From assembly GCA_028698995.1 (NCBI GenBank), contig JAQVVM010000035.1, positions 1-48,236 of the forward strand: DNA of 48,236 bases, written 5' to 3'. The DNA comes from Bacteroidales bacterium. Its GTDB lineage: Bacteria > Bacteroidota > Bacteroidia > Bacteroidales > PXBB01. The notes beneath the pieces are model-generated. The model was not told the DNA's origin, did no database searches, and saw only the letters and a list, made by a program, of their open reading frames with translations. The position numbers and the translations under genes were made by a program. Shown one piece after another: positions 36,094 to 45,796 of this stretch. How positions within the stretch are numbered: position 1 is the first letter of the stretch; every line of letters begins with the position of its first letter.

Positions 36094-38220
36094 ATGAGTA
36101 AAGAAGAAAATAAAAAAGAAGAAAAAAGTCAAAAACCCAATCCTATTAAAAATATTCAGGGTCGTCCTAAATTTAATATCTACTGGGTTTACGGAGCATT
36201 GGCATTACTATTTATAGGACTGCAATTCATTGATTTTGGGAAATCAGAACCTAAAGTAATATCATGGGAAAAATTCAGCAGTGAAATACTTATAAATAAT
36301 GAAGTAGATAAATTAATAGTTGTAAATGGAGAGCAAGCTGAAGTATTTATTAAGAAAGAACTTTTAACACAAGAGAAGTTTAAGGATGTTAACAAAGGTT
36401 ATAAAAACAAACCAAATCCCGGTCCGCATTACATATTTACAATTGGTTCAATTGATGTACTGGAACAACGTTTACAAAGAGTATATGACAATAATGTAGA
36501 GGTAAGTAGGCTTAATCTCACCTATGAAAACAGAAAGGACTGGACCAGTGACATTTTAAGTTGGATACTTCCTATAGGTTTACTCATTGTTTTCTGGATT
36601 TTCATAATGCGCAGGATGTCTGGCGGTGCAGGTGGTGGTGGTCAAATTTTCAACATAGGGAAATCCAAAGCCAAACTGTTTGATAAAGACACTCATGTTA
36701 CAGTAAATTTCAATGATGTTGCAGGGCTTGAAGAAGCCAAAGTAGAGATCATGGAAATTGTAGATTTCTTAAAAAACCCAACAAAATACACCAAATTAGG
36801 AGGAAAAATTCCTAAGGGAGTATTGCTTGTAGGTCCTCCTGGAACAGGAAAAACTTTATTAGCAAAAGCTGTTGCAGGAGAAGCCCAGGTCCCTTTCTTT
36901 TCGATGTCGGGTTCAGATTTTGTAGAAATGTTTGTAGGTGTTGGTGCATCACGGGTTCGGGATCTTTTTAAACAAGCCAAGGAAAAATCTCCTTGTATTA
37001 TATTCATTGACGAAATAGATGCCGTTGGACGTGCCCGAAACAAAGCTAATTTTTCAGGAGCTAATGATGAAAGAGAAAACACTTTGAATCAATTACTTAC
37101 AGAAATGGACGGTTTTGAGTCAAACAAGGGTGTTATTATACTTGCTGCAACAAATAGAGCAGATGTACTTGACAGGGCTTTGCTTAGAGCAGGACGATTT
37201 GACAGACAGATTCAGGTTGAAATGCCCGATCTTGAAGAGCGAAAAGCCATTTTTAAGGTACACACCAAATCATTAATGATAGATGAAAAAAGTGTGAGCA
37301 TAGAATTTCTAGCCAAACAAACACCCGGGTTTTCGGGAGCCGACATTGCAAATGTGTGCAATGAAGCTGCTTTAATAGCAGCCAGAAAAGATAAAGGCAG
37401 CATTGAGAAACAAGACTTTCTGGACGCTATAGACCGTATTATTGGAGGATTGGAAAAGAAAAATAAAATTATCTCTGTAAATGAAAAGAAAGTTATTGCT
37501 TTTCATGAAGCAGGACATGCTTCTGTAAGTTGGCTTGTTGAACATGCTCCGCCTCTTATTAAAGTAACTATTGTGCCACGCGGAAAAGCGCTAGGAGCAG
37601 CTTGGTATCTTCCAGAAGAGAGGCAGATAACAACAACCGAGCAGATGTTTGATGAGCTTACTGCTACTTTAGGTGGTCGGGCAGCAGAAGAGATTATTTT
37701 CGGAAAGGTCTCAACAGGTGCACTTAATGATCTGGAAAAAGTAACAAAACAAGCCTTTGCTATGGTTGCATTTTTTGGTTTAAACGAAGTCATAGGGAAT
37801 ATCAGTTATTACGATTCCTCAGGTCAAACAGAATATAGCTTTACCAAACCATATTCTGAAAAAACGGCTCAAAATATTGACGAGGAAGTAAGTAAAATTG
37901 TTGAAAGTGCTTATAACAGAGCAAAAAAGATTTTATCTGATAACAAAAATAAACTAGAGCGCTTGGCATCTTTATTATTAGAAAAAGAAGTCATATTCAA
38001 AGAAGATGTTGAAGAAATATTTGGCAAAAGGATATACGATTCAGATGTACATGTCGAGGGAAATGATATAATTAGTGCAGACGACTTAGAACCTAATACA
38101 ATTATAACAGGAGAAAAAACCGAACACTCCAAAAACGACATGAGCATCAAAAATGAAGAGAACCCAAAATCAGGTATTACAGGTCAATTGGGTGTAAACT
38201 TTGACGAAACAAAAGATTAA
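36094..38220 (+). CDS. ftsH: ATP-dependent zinc metalloprotease FtsH
   Basis: This 708-residue inner-membrane protease has two membrane segments (about 30-48 and 153-172) around a periplasmic domain. The AAA ATPase domain has Walker A GPPGTGKT (247-254), Walker B IIFIDEID (Asp306, Glu307) and a second region of homology near [16 protein letters not shown]. The M41 protease has zinc motif HEAGH (471-475). The C-terminal 45 residues are an acidic, unconserved tail. FtsH degrades misassembled membrane proteins and regulators; in E. coli it also controls lipid A synthesis. It sits directly upstream of phospholipid genes here. Confidence 0.97.
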   Translation: MSKEENKKEEKSQKPNPIKNIQGRPKFNIYWVYGALALLFIGLQFIDFGKSEPKVISWEKFSSEILINNEVDKLIVVNGEQAEVFIKKELLTQEKFKDVNKGYKNKPNPGPHYIFTIGSIDVLEQRLQRVYDNNVEVSRLNLTYENRKDWTSDILSWILPIGLLIVFWIFIMRRMSGGAGGGGQIFNIGKSKAKLFDKDTHVTVNFNDVAGLEEAKVEIMEIVDFLKNPTKYTKLGGKIPKGVLLVGPPGTGKTLLAKAVAGEAQVPFFSMSGSDFVEMFVGVGASRVRDLFKQAKEKSPCIIFIDEIDAVGRARNKANFSGANDERENTLNQLLTEMDGFESNKGVIILAATNRADVLDRALLRAGRFDRQIQVEMPDLEERKAIFKVHTKSLMIDEKSVSIEFLAKQTPGFSGADIANVCNEAALIAARKDKGSIEKQDFLDAIDRIIGGLEKKNKIISVNEKKVIAFHEAGHASVSWLVEHAPPLIKVTIVPRGKALGAAWYLPEERQITTTEQMFDELTATLGGRAAEEIIFGKVSTGALNDLEKVTKQAFAMVAFFGLNEVIGNISYYDSSGQTEYSFTKPYSEKTAQNIDEEVSKIVESAYNRAKKILSDNKNKLERLASLLLEKEVIFKEDVEEIFGKRIYDSDVHVEGNDIISADDLEPNTIITGEKTEHSKNDMSIKNEENPKSGITGQLGVNFDETKD

Positions 38221-38237
38221 TATTATTTCTAAATTAA

Positions 38238-38885
38238 ATGGAAACCACATCACGAGAGCGCCTATTAAAGAATGTCCGCAATGCTATTATCTCAAAGTCA
38301 TCTCCCCCATTTGAGAATGTAGACTTTGACAGTTCTGTTTATGTAGAACACCAGACTCCTTATCCGGATATAATTTTTGCTGAAGAATTCTCAAAAGTTG
38401 GAGGTAAGTTTGTATATTGTGAAGATGAGAACGAACTCATTACCAATCTTATTTATCTATTCAATGCTTACAACTATCATCAGGTTTATTGTGCTGACAA
38501 TGAGATTAAAGAAATACTGACCCTTGCTAAAATACCTTATGTTGACGGAGTTGACAGCCTTTTAAAAGCAGATGCCGGAATTACTTACTGTGAATTCATG
38601 ATTGCACGGTTTGGAAGTATCATGATTTCTTCCAGACAAGCACAAGGTCGGAAAGGCATCATATTCCCTCCTGTACATATTGTATTGGCATTTACCTCAC
38701 AAATTGTGATGGAGATTAAAGAGGCCTTTAATAAGATGAAAGTTAAATATAACAATAAACTTCCTTCAATGATTTCATTAATTACTGGCCCTAGTCGTAC
38801 TGCAGACATTGAAAAAACACTGGTAATGGGTGCCCATGGGCCTAAAGAATTGTATGTATTTCTCATTGAAGACAGAAAAAAATGA
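38238..38885 (+). CDS. LUD-domain protein (LutC/YkgG family)
   Basis: This 215-residue cytoplasmic protein has the LUD fold: an N-terminal helix RERLLKNVRNAI, a middle region with DGVDSLLKADAGITYCEFMIARFGSIM, and a C-terminal SLITGPSRTADIEKTLVMGAHGPKELYVFLI block conserved in the family. LutC takes part in L-lactate oxidation together with LutA and LutB, but these are absent here. In many Bacteroidota this LUD protein lies behind ftsH and beside cdsA, so a different, lipid- or ribosome-linked role is possible. It overlaps the next gene by 4 bases. Confidence 0.88.
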   Translation: METTSRERLLKNVRNAIISKSSPPFENVDFDSSVYVEHQTPYPDIIFAEEFSKVGGKFVYCEDENELITNLIYLFNAYNYHQVYCADNEIKEILTLAKIPYVDGVDSLLKADAGITYCEFMIARFGSIMISSRQAQGRKGIIFPPVHIVLAFTSQIVMEIKEAFNKMKVKYNNKLPSMISLITGPSRTADIEKTLVMGAHGPKELYVFLIEDRKK

Positions 38886-39085
38886 AAGAGGACTGGGTAA
38901 GAATTTATTCACATTCACAAGCTTATAATGTTGAAATTGTAAAAGCTTTATTGGCTGATAACAATATTGAAAGTGTAATATTAAATAAAAAAGACAGTAA
39001 TTATTTTTTTGGAGAAGTTGAATTATATGTTTCAGAGGAAGACGTTTTAATTGCAAAACAAATAATTGATAAAAACGCATTGTAA
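38882..39085 (+). CDS. DUF2007-type small protein
   Basis: This 67-residue protein overlaps the LUD gene by four bases (ATGA), so the two are translationally coupled. It has one compact alpha/beta domain: WVRIYSHSQAYNVEIVKALL, then a charged middle, and VELYVSEEDVLIAKQII. This fits DUF2007 ('putative signal transducing protein'), a ferredoxin-like domain of unknown function found next to cdsA in Bacteroidota. No signal peptide or membrane segment. Confidence 0.85.
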   Translation: MKEDWVRIYSHSQAYNVEIVKALLADNNIESVILNKKDSNYFFGEVELYVSEEDVLIAKQIIDKNAL

Positions 39086-39098
39086 TTCTTCATTACAA

Positions 39099-39935
39099 AT
39101 GAATAACACATTAGTCAGAACCTTTACAGGTATTTTTATTATTCTATTTATCATCCTGCCCATTTTGTTTTTTTCATATTCCTATGTTTTTTTTATTCTG
39201 GTATTTAGTCTTATTACATTTATGGGCTTGTTCGAATTCTATAAAATACTTGAGTGCAATAAAGCTGCTTTTCCATTAAAATGGGTCAATGCACTTAATG
39301 GGACATTATTTTTTTCTTTAAGTTCACTAATTATTTTTAATAATTGGGATTTAAGGCTACTTCTTATTTGTTGGGTTTTTCTACTTATAATTATAGCCGC
39401 TGAACTTTACAGAAAGAGTGAAAGAGCTTTCGACAATATTGCTTACAGTGTGTTGGGATTAATTTGGATTGCCTTACCATTATCCGGTATAGCTTTATTA
39501 TTTGATACAACTCTTTATGATGGGGACAGGCATATACTTGCGATGGCTCTTTTTGTTTTTATATGGGTTAATGATACGGGTGCTTATGTTTTCGGAATTT
39601 GTTTTGGGAAAAGACGTTTATTTGAAAGAATTTCACCAAAGAAATCATGGGAAGGTTTTGCCGGGGGTATTATTTCAACTGTAGTTACAGGTATTATTGT
39701 TTCATTTTTCTGGACAGGTTTTTCCTTTTTAGAATGGATAATTTTCGGTCTCATCATAGCTGTTAGTGGCACATTTGGAGACCTTACCGAGTCACTTTTT
39801 AAGAGGTGTTTGAACTTCAAAGATTCAGGTCACTTTTTTCCCGGACATGGAGGTTTTTTAGACAGGTTTGACAGTGTTTTTCTGGCAGTTCCTGCGATTT
39901 TGTTTTATTTATATATTATTAGAAATTTTCTGTAA
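39099..39935 (+). CDS. cdsA: Phosphatidate cytidylyltransferase
   Basis: This 278-residue membrane enzyme makes CDP-diacylglycerol from phosphatidate and CTP, the branch point to all phospholipids. Start ATG 39099 lies 13 bases after the DUF2007 stop. There are about eight membrane segments. The signature is complete: SPKKSWEGFAGG, then GDLTESLFKR and KDSGHFFPGHGGFLDRFDS near residue 240. It overlaps psd by one base (TAATG). Confidence 0.96.
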   Translation: MNNTLVRTFTGIFIILFIILPILFFSYSYVFFILVFSLITFMGLFEFYKILECNKAAFPLKWVNALNGTLFFSLSSLIIFNNWDLRLLLICWVFLLIIIAAELYRKSERAFDNIAYSVLGLIWIALPLSGIALLFDTTLYDGDRHILAMALFVFIWVNDTGAYVFGICFGKRRLFERISPKKSWEGFAGGIISTVVTGIIVSFFWTGFSFLEWIIFGLIIAVSGTFGDLTESLFKRCLNFKDSGHFFPGHGGFLDRFDSVFLAVPAILFYLYIIRNFL

Positions 39936-40591
39936 TGACAATCCATAAAGAAGGCTTTAAAATTATAACAGTAACACTCATTGTTCTTTTAGTTGTTAAT
40001 GCTTTATCATTTCAATTTCTGCCACCATTAGCTGTAGTGTTTATAGGCATTTTATCTGTTTTATTTTTTTTTGTAATTCTTCAGTTTTTCAGATCTCCAA
40101 AGCGACTTACAGATGATGGAAATGAAGAAACGATTATAAGTCCTGCCGACGGCAAAGTAGTTGTTGTTGAAGAAGTTTTTGAGACTGAGTTTCTTAATAA
40201 AAAAATGATTCAGATATCAATATTCATGTCGCCATTTAATGTGCACCTAAACCGCTACCCTATAACGGGTAAAACAATTTATTATAAGTATCATCCTGGC
40301 AGCTATTTGGTAGCTTGGCATCCCAAATCATCAACAGAAAATGAAAGGAACACCACTGTCATTGAACATGAAAATGGTCACCAGATATTGGTACGGCAAA
40401 TAGCAGGAGCTTTAGCAAAAAGAATTGTAAGTTATGTTAGGGTAAATGAGAAAAACAAAAAAGGGAGCGAAATGGGTTTTATAAAATTTGGATCGAGGGT
40501 TGATGTTTTTATTGAAACCTCTTGTAGTGTTAAGGTTCAAATTAATGATACGGTTAAAGGAGGGGAAACGGTTTTAGCTGTTTTTAATTAA
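39935..40591 (+). CDS. psd: Phosphatidylserine decarboxylase (short, PSD-B type)
   Basis: This 218-residue enzyme converts phosphatidylserine to phosphatidylethanolamine and is made as a proenzyme. The membrane segment covers about 9-52. Asp72 in SPADGKV and His104 in NVHLNR are the catalytic pair. Self-cleavage is expected between Gly186 and Ser187 in GFIKFGSRVDVF, turning the serine into the pyruvoyl group. Here the motif is FGSR instead of the LGST of long forms, as in short archaeal-like PSDs. It is one base overlapped with cdsA. The PssA partner is not in the window. Confidence 0.93.
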   Translation: MTIHKEGFKIITVTLIVLLVVNALSFQFLPPLAVVFIGILSVLFFFVILQFFRSPKRLTDDGNEETIISPADGKVVVVEEVFETEFLNKKMIQISIFMSPFNVHLNRYPITGKTIYYKYHPGSYLVAWHPKSSTENERNTTVIEHENGHQILVRQIAGALAKRIVSYVRVNEKNKKGSEMGFIKFGSRVDVFIETSCSVKVQINDTVKGGETVLAVFN

Positions 40592-40680
40592 GAAATCCTT
40601 ATACAAAACCTTCATTATTTATTAATCAAAGACAGTTTAAAGTTAACAATAAATTAACATTCATCATCGTATTTACTTAT

Positions 40681-40688
40681 TAATTTTG
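40681..40688 (+). promoter_or_regulatory. -7 promoter box (TAATTTTG) before the Na/Pi cotransporter
   Basis: TAATTTTG matches TAnnTTTG and lies 28 bases before the ATG at 40717. The 125-base gap after psd shows no terminator hairpin. Confidence 0.55.
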
Positions 40689-40716
40689 TTCCTGAAAAAA
40701 ATATAATTATTACCAG

Positions 40717-42408
40717 ATGGATTATTCAATTCTAGACTTTGCAAACCTCATAGGATCTTTGTGCATGTTTTTATTTGGCATGAAACTGATGAGTGATGGC
40801 ATACAGAAGTTGGCAGGCGAAAAGATGCGTTCGATACTCGGAGGCATGACCAAAAATCGTTTTTTTGCCATTTTAACAGGGGTTTTTATTACAACAATTA
40901 TACAATCCTCATCTGCAACTACAGTGATGGTTGTGAGTTTTGTTAATGCAGGTTTATTTAGCATTAGCCAGGCTTTAGGAGTAATCATGGGAGCTAATAT
41001 CGGAACTACTGCAACTGCATGGCTTATATCTTTGCTCGGTTTTAAAGTCAGCATATCAGTCATCAGCCTTCCAATAATAGGTATTGCTTTTCCAATGTTA
41101 TTTTCAAAAAAACCAAAATACAATTACGCAGCAGAAACATTTATAGGTTTTGCATTGTTGTTTATGGGTTTAGACTTTCTTAAATCGTCTGTTCCTGATC
41201 TTAAAAGCAACCCCGAGATGTTTGAATTTATTCAAAACTTTACAGGGATGGGTTATGGTAGTACATTTATATTTATTGGACTTGGAACCCTTTTAACGAT
41301 AGTTTTACAATCGTCGAGTGCGACCATGGCGCTTACACTTGTAATGTGCAATAATGGATGGATCGGTTTACCTGAAGGTGCTGCCATGGTTTTAGGAGAA
41401 AATATCGGCACTACAATAACTGCCAATTTAGCTGCCTTGATGGGTAATATCCATGCAAAAAGAGCAGCTTTATCACATACGGTTTTTAATATCATCGGTG
41501 TTATATGGATGCTGTTTGTATTTAGGCTCTTTTTAAGTGGCGTAGCCAACTCAATGACAGCACTTGGCATAACATCCCCTTTTGAAAATCCGGAATCAAT
41601 TCCATACGCTTTATCAATTTTCCATACAACATTTAATATTACCAATACGCTTTTGTTGGTTTGGTTTACAAACGGTATTTTAGCAATAACTAAATTCTTA
41701 CTAAAAGAGAAAAAGGAAACCCCAGATAAAAAGCAAATTGAATATCTAGGTACAGGTTTAATGCAATTACCTGAATTATCTTTACTTGAAGCAAAGAACC
41801 AGACAATAAAATATTGTGATATAGCTAAGAGGATGTTCACGTTTGTTGAAGACCTCCTTAAAGAGAAAGATGATGCTAAGAAACAAGAAATTTTTGAACG
41901 TATTGTTAAATATGAAGACATTACCGACAGAATAGAGCAGGAAATTACCGAATTTCTTATCAGTGTATCTGAAAAAGAAGTCAGTGCCAGCGCTAAAGAA
42001 AAAATTAGGCGATTGCGTATCATCACAATTGAAGTCGAAAAAATCGGAGATACCTGTAATAAAACAGCCATATCCATTATGAATTTTCAGAAGGACGGGG
42101 TTAAGTTCTCGGAAAAACAAATGAATAAAATTCTTGTTATGTTTGATCTGGTAAAGGAAGCATTTGATATTATGTTTGAAAGTATTAATACAGAAGACAA
42201 ATCAAATATTGAAAAAGCCATGGAAATTGAAAACCGTATCAATGATTACAGAGATAAAATCCGAGATTCATTGTATGAGAAATTTGAGAAAAGTGGCACT
42301 AAATTTAAACCCGGCTTCTTTGCCAATAAGATATGCACTTCATGCGAGAAAATAGGTGATAATTTAATTAATATAAACGAGGTTGTTTTAATGGTTAAGG
42401 TTGAATAA
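40717..42408 (+). CDS. Na/Pi cotransporter family protein with C-terminal PhoU-like domain
   Basis: This 563-residue inner-membrane protein has two inverted halves, each with the QSSSAT motif (63-68 and 198-203) and a GANIGTT or GENIGTT motif (92-98 and 227-233), the hallmark of the NptA/PNaS phosphate-sodium symporters. About nine membrane segments fill residues 5-330. Residues about 345-563 are helical and PhoU-like (ITIEVEKIGDTCNK, TSCEKIGDNL), which may couple transport to phosphate sensing. Similar bacterial proteins include E. coli YjbB. No pho genes are nearby. It converges on the FG-GAP gene. Confidence 0.92.
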   Translation: MDYSILDFANLIGSLCMFLFGMKLMSDGIQKLAGEKMRSILGGMTKNRFFAILTGVFITTIIQSSSATTVMVVSFVNAGLFSISQALGVIMGANIGTTATAWLISLLGFKVSISVISLPIIGIAFPMLFSKKPKYNYAAETFIGFALLFMGLDFLKSSVPDLKSNPEMFEFIQNFTGMGYGSTFIFIGLGTLLTIVLQSSSATMALTLVMCNNGWIGLPEGAAMVLGENIGTTITANLAALMGNIHAKRAALSHTVFNIIGVIWMLFVFRLFLSGVANSMTALGITSPFENPESIPYALSIFHTTFNITNTLLLVWFTNGILAITKFLLKEKKETPDKKQIEYLGTGLMQLPELSLLEAKNQTIKYCDIAKRMFTFVEDLLKEKDDAKKQEIFERIVKYEDITDRIEQEITEFLISVSEKEVSASAKEKIRRLRIITIEVEKIGDTCNKTAISIMNFQKDGVKFSEKQMNKILVMFDLVKEAFDIMFESINTEDKSNIEKAMEIENRINDYRDKIRDSLYEKFEKSGTKFKPGFFANKICTSCEKIGDNLININEVVLMVKVE

Positions 42409-42464
42409 AGGCAAAACTCTTACCTAGAATCAAGCTGGAATTATATACAATTTAAGTTTAAAGC

Positions 42465-44213
42465 CTACATTACAACAAAATTTTTACTTCCAAAAACATA
42501 ACCGTTATTAATCAAAATAAGATTGTAAACACCTTTCTCCAATTTATCACAAGGAATAGTTACTGATTTTTTATTGATATCATAATATTCCATGTTACTT
42601 TCAAGAATATTTCTACCCAAAATATCAACAATAAGGATTTTACTATTATTATCTCCGCCCTCCCATTCAACAGAAAAGGAATGGCCATTAACCGGGTTTG
42701 GAAATATATTTAAGTTAATTAACGATGCAGATATATCACTCATTTCATTTAAAGCATCATCAACAAACCCTGTTCTTCTGTTATTGCCTTTATAGGTGCC
42801 CCATAATACATCAGAACGGTTGAAGGGCACATCAATTTCATAAACGTTAATATATATGGAGTCTTCCTGTGTTCCAAAATTTGATGAATATGAAAGTGCA
42901 ACAAGTTCTGTTTTACCATTGCCATTAATATCACCAACACAAACCCCATTCATGAAAGTAAAACCCTTTGGTTTGAGTGGAAAGCCATTGATTTCACTAC
43001 TGCCATCCATTTTATAGGCATGAATAAAACCTAAATCATTGCTATCCAATAGGTTTGAACCAAATATTAATTCATAATCATTATCATTTGTTATGTCGGC
43101 AACAGCTGTAAAACCTTCCAAGCCTCCAACTTTGGTAATTGGAAAACCTGATAACAAATTGCCATTTGCATCCCACCCATAAAACATATCTTCTGGTGTT
43201 TGACCAATGGGGCGGCTCATAAAAATTTTCCAATCATTATTGATTTTGACCACAGTTGGAGGAGAATATGTCCAGTTGCCGCCCGGAACATTATGAGGCC
43301 ATGAACCGAAGGAAGTGCCATCATGATTCATTGAATAAAACTGAGGCAGGTCACCATGGGTTGAACCGACTATTTCCATGGTGCCATCATTATCAAGATC
43401 TGCAATCACGGGGGATTGGTAACTATAACTCTGCTGAGGTGCGGTAGTTTGGGGAAATCCTGATTTGGGCTGCCCATCAAGGCTAAAAATATATTTTGAT
43501 TTTGTAGAATACACAACAATATCCTTTTCTCCGTCCCCATCAACATCTGCAACTGAGGGGGTAACAGCAGGGGTGCCATCAATAGTAACAGGCCAGTTAC
43601 TATTAAAAGGTGTGGCATCATAATTAAAAATGTTTATATGACCAAGTGGACTAACGCGTTCATTCACAATAATTTCCAGATCGCCATTGTTGTTAAGATC
43701 CGAAAGTACAGGAGCGCATAACAACCAGTTGTTATTCAGATTTATTGGCCAACCGGGAAGCAAAACACCATTTCTGTCATATACATACACCCAACCTGCT
43801 CCATTTAAACCGGTAGTTATTTGGACAATATCCATAAAGCCATCTCCATTTACATCTCCTACAGAAGGTGGATAGGTACAACTCCCATTCAATGTACGTT
43901 CCCACAACAATCCCTGAAATGTATAAACCACAAGTTTATTGTCAGCAACAAAAATAACATCATCCACACTATCATTATTCATGTCTTGCAATGCCACATT
44001 TCGCATATTTTTAAAGTTGGGGTTGGCTTTGTATCTTACAGGGAAACCGCTAATTTGTGAGATTTCGGTCTTAGATTCCCTAAAATCTTCAGGTGTTGGA
44101 ATTTGCTCTACCCATATACTGCCATCATCATTCAGTGATGCTCTTTGCCAGTGTTGTGCTAAGGTTGTAAGAGTAAAAAAAACAAACAGAACAGAAACAG
44201 TAAATATTCTCAT
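42465..44213 (-). CDS. Secreted FG-GAP repeat protein with T9SS sorting domain
   Basis: This 582-residue exported protein has a signal peptide ending TLA before Gln-His. Between about 60 and 490 it has seven calcium-binding-like loops of the form D-x-N/D-x-D/N-x, such as DVNGDGFMDI, DVDGDGEKDI, DLDNDGTMEI and DINGNGKTEL. Seven FG-GAP/VCBS units suggest a seven-bladed beta-propeller like integrin alpha heads. The C-terminal 75 residues form a T9SS type A sorting domain (FPNPV start near 505, ending GSKNFVVM). Likely a surface-exposed adhesin or binding protein. A well-formed promoter lies 40 bases upstream. Confidence 0.88.
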   Translation of the reverse strand: MRIFTVSVLFVFFTLTTLAQHWQRASLNDDGSIWVEQIPTPEDFRESKTEISQISGFPVRYKANPNFKNMRNVALQDMNNDSVDDVIFVADNKLVVYTFQGLLWERTLNGSCTYPPSVGDVNGDGFMDIVQITTGLNGAGWVYVYDRNGVLLPGWPINLNNNWLLCAPVLSDLNNNGDLEIIVNERVSPLGHINIFNYDATPFNSNWPVTIDGTPAVTPSVADVDGDGEKDIVVYSTKSKYIFSLDGQPKSGFPQTTAPQQSYSYQSPVIADLDNDGTMEIVGSTHGDLPQFYSMNHDGTSFGSWPHNVPGGNWTYSPPTVVKINNDWKIFMSRPIGQTPEDMFYGWDANGNLLSGFPITKVGGLEGFTAVADITNDNDYELIFGSNLLDSNDLGFIHAYKMDGSSEINGFPLKPKGFTFMNGVCVGDINGNGKTELVALSYSSNFGTQEDSIYINVYEIDVPFNRSDVLWGTYKGNNRRTGFVDDALNEMSDISASLINLNIFPNPVNGHSFSVEWEGGDNNSKILIVDILGRNILESNMEYYDINKKSVTIPCDKLEKGVYNLILINNGYVFGSKNFVVM

Positions 44214-44252
44214 GGTTTTAGTTTTGGTTAAAATTCAACAAATTATCTGACA

Positions 44253-44283
44253 CAAAAATAATTTATAAGTAAGAGAAAACAAA
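44253..44283 (-). promoter_or_regulatory. Strong promoter of the FG-GAP gene
   Basis: On the minus strand a -33 TTTG (44280-44283) and a -7 TATTTTTG (44253-44260) are separated by 19 bases, the best match to the Bacteroidota promoter in the window. The ATG at 44213 follows 39 bases downstream. Confidence 0.8.
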
Positions 44284-44422
44284 ATAAATCAATAATACCC
44301 CATAAAATTTACAAACAAATTAAATATATAAATTAGAATCCAGGTTTTAAGATTTATATCTGAATAAAAATTTAAGTCAATTACTCTTTACTGAAAATAA
44401 AGTTAAACATGTAGAATTTTTC

Positions 44423-44430
44423 TACTTTTG
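44423..44430 (+). promoter_or_regulatory. -7 promoter box (TACTTTTG) before the SsnA-like gene
   Basis: TACTTTTG matches TAnnTTTG and lies 31 bases before the ATG at 44462. The divergent spacer 44214-44461 holds this and the opposing promoter and nothing else I can support. Confidence 0.6.
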
Positions 44431-44461
44431 TATAACAAGATAATTAAAAACAAAAAACATC

Positions 44462-45748
44462 ATGACCATACTTCTAAAAAACGCTAATTATGTTGATTCA
44501 GAGACATTTGACATAAAGAAATGCCATCTTATAGTTACGCAGGAATCAGCGAACCCAGTTCAATTTCTAAATATCAATGAACAAGTTGAAGCGCAATTAT
44601 TTAATGATGTGATTGACTGTAATGGGAAATATGTCATGCAGTCATTTGTTTGTGGGCATCACCATGCCTACTCTGCATTGGCCAGAGGTATGGGAGGCCC
44701 TATGAAACCACCTGCCAATTTTTATGAAAATCTGAAATACCTCTGGTGGGCACTTGATAAATCGCTTAACAAAGAGTCTATCGAAGCAAGTGCTTTGGCT
44801 ACTGCAATCTCATGTGCCAAAAATGGCGTAAGTTTTATCATCGACCATCATGCTTCACCATTTCATGTTCAAGGTTCTTTGGATATAATTGCAAAAGCGT
44901 TTGAAAAAGTAGGCTTATCCCATTTATTATGTTATGAAATTAGCGACAGAGACGGATCTAAAATTGCTGCACAAGGGCTTGAGGAAACAGACACCTACCT
45001 AAAAGACAATCAAGGTTTGGTTGGATTACATGCCTCTTTTACAGTCGAAAACGACACATTAGATAAAGCGGTTAAACTTGCAGCAAAGCACCATAGCGGT
45101 ATTCATATTCATACTGCTGAAGATTTGTGCGATCAGGAGTTGTGTCTAGAAAAATACAATATGCGAGTAGTAGAGAGATTGCAAAAAGCAGGAGTGCTTT
45201 CTTTTCCAAAAACTATACTGGTGCATTGTTTACATCTGAGCGAAAATGAACGAAGGCTTATTGCAGAAAGCCCTGTTTATATTGCACAGAATATTGAAAG
45301 TAATTCCAACAATAATGTTGGCTATTTTAGAGGAGCCGGCCTCAATAATAATATTATGTTAGGCACTGATGGCATGCACAGCGATATGCTCCGCAGTTTT
45401 AAAGCGGCTTATATTTTCGGTCAGAGCACCGAAGGTATTTCAATGCCAGAAGCATACCAGCGATTTTTTGGACCTCATCAATACATAAAGAAAAACGGAT
45501 TTAATGGAAATGGTGACAACAATCTGATAATTCTCGATTATGACGCTCCCACCCCTGTAAATACAAATAATTTCTTAGGGCATTTGATTTTTGGTATTGA
45601 TTCAAAACACATCAGCCATGTTATCAGCAATGGAAAACTGATTGTTAAAGACAAAAAACTGACCCTTATTGATGAAGAAGCTGTTTTGAAATACACAACA
45701 GAAATTGCAAACAGCCTTTGGAAGGTTTTTTCAAAGCAAAAAGTATAG
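44462..45748 (+). CDS. ssnA: SsnA-like putative aminohydrolase
   Basis: This 428-residue cytoplasmic amidohydrolase resembles E. coli SsnA over its whole length, including a block around LWWALDKSLNKES and IDHHASP. Metal ligands are His66 and His68 (CGHHHAYS), His217 in HIHTAED, a His in VHCLHL (255-258) and Asp303 in LGTDGMHSD; Glu220 is the likely catalytic acid. SsnA belongs to the chlorohydrolase/guanine-deaminase group, and in E. coli lies with purine and selenium-linked hydroxylases. None are here, so the substrate is unknown. It stands between the FG-GAP gene and the convergent aminotransferase. Confidence 0.85.
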   Translation: MTILLKNANYVDSETFDIKKCHLIVTQESANPVQFLNINEQVEAQLFNDVIDCNGKYVMQSFVCGHHHAYSALARGMGGPMKPPANFYENLKYLWWALDKSLNKESIEASALATAISCAKNGVSFIIDHHASPFHVQGSLDIIAKAFEKVGLSHLLCYEISDRDGSKIAAQGLEETDTYLKDNQGLVGLHASFTVENDTLDKAVKLAAKHHSGIHIHTAEDLCDQELCLEKYNMRVVERLQKAGVLSFPKTILVHCLHLSENERRLIAESPVYIAQNIESNSNNNVGYFRGAGLNNNIMLGTDGMHSDMLRSFKAAYIFGQSTEGISMPEAYQRFFGPHQYIKKNGFNGNGDNNLIILDYDAPTPVNTNNFLGHLIFGIDSKHISHVISNGKLIVKDKKLTLIDEEAVLKYTTEIANSLWKVFSKQKV

Positions 45749-45796
45749 TAAATTCTGTTTTGATATTTTAATTATAAATTAATTACAATATATTTA

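Noticed and set aside
38238..38885. Lactate utilisation operon (LutABC)
   Set aside because: Only the LutC-like LUD domain is present; LutA and LutB are absent from the surroundings.
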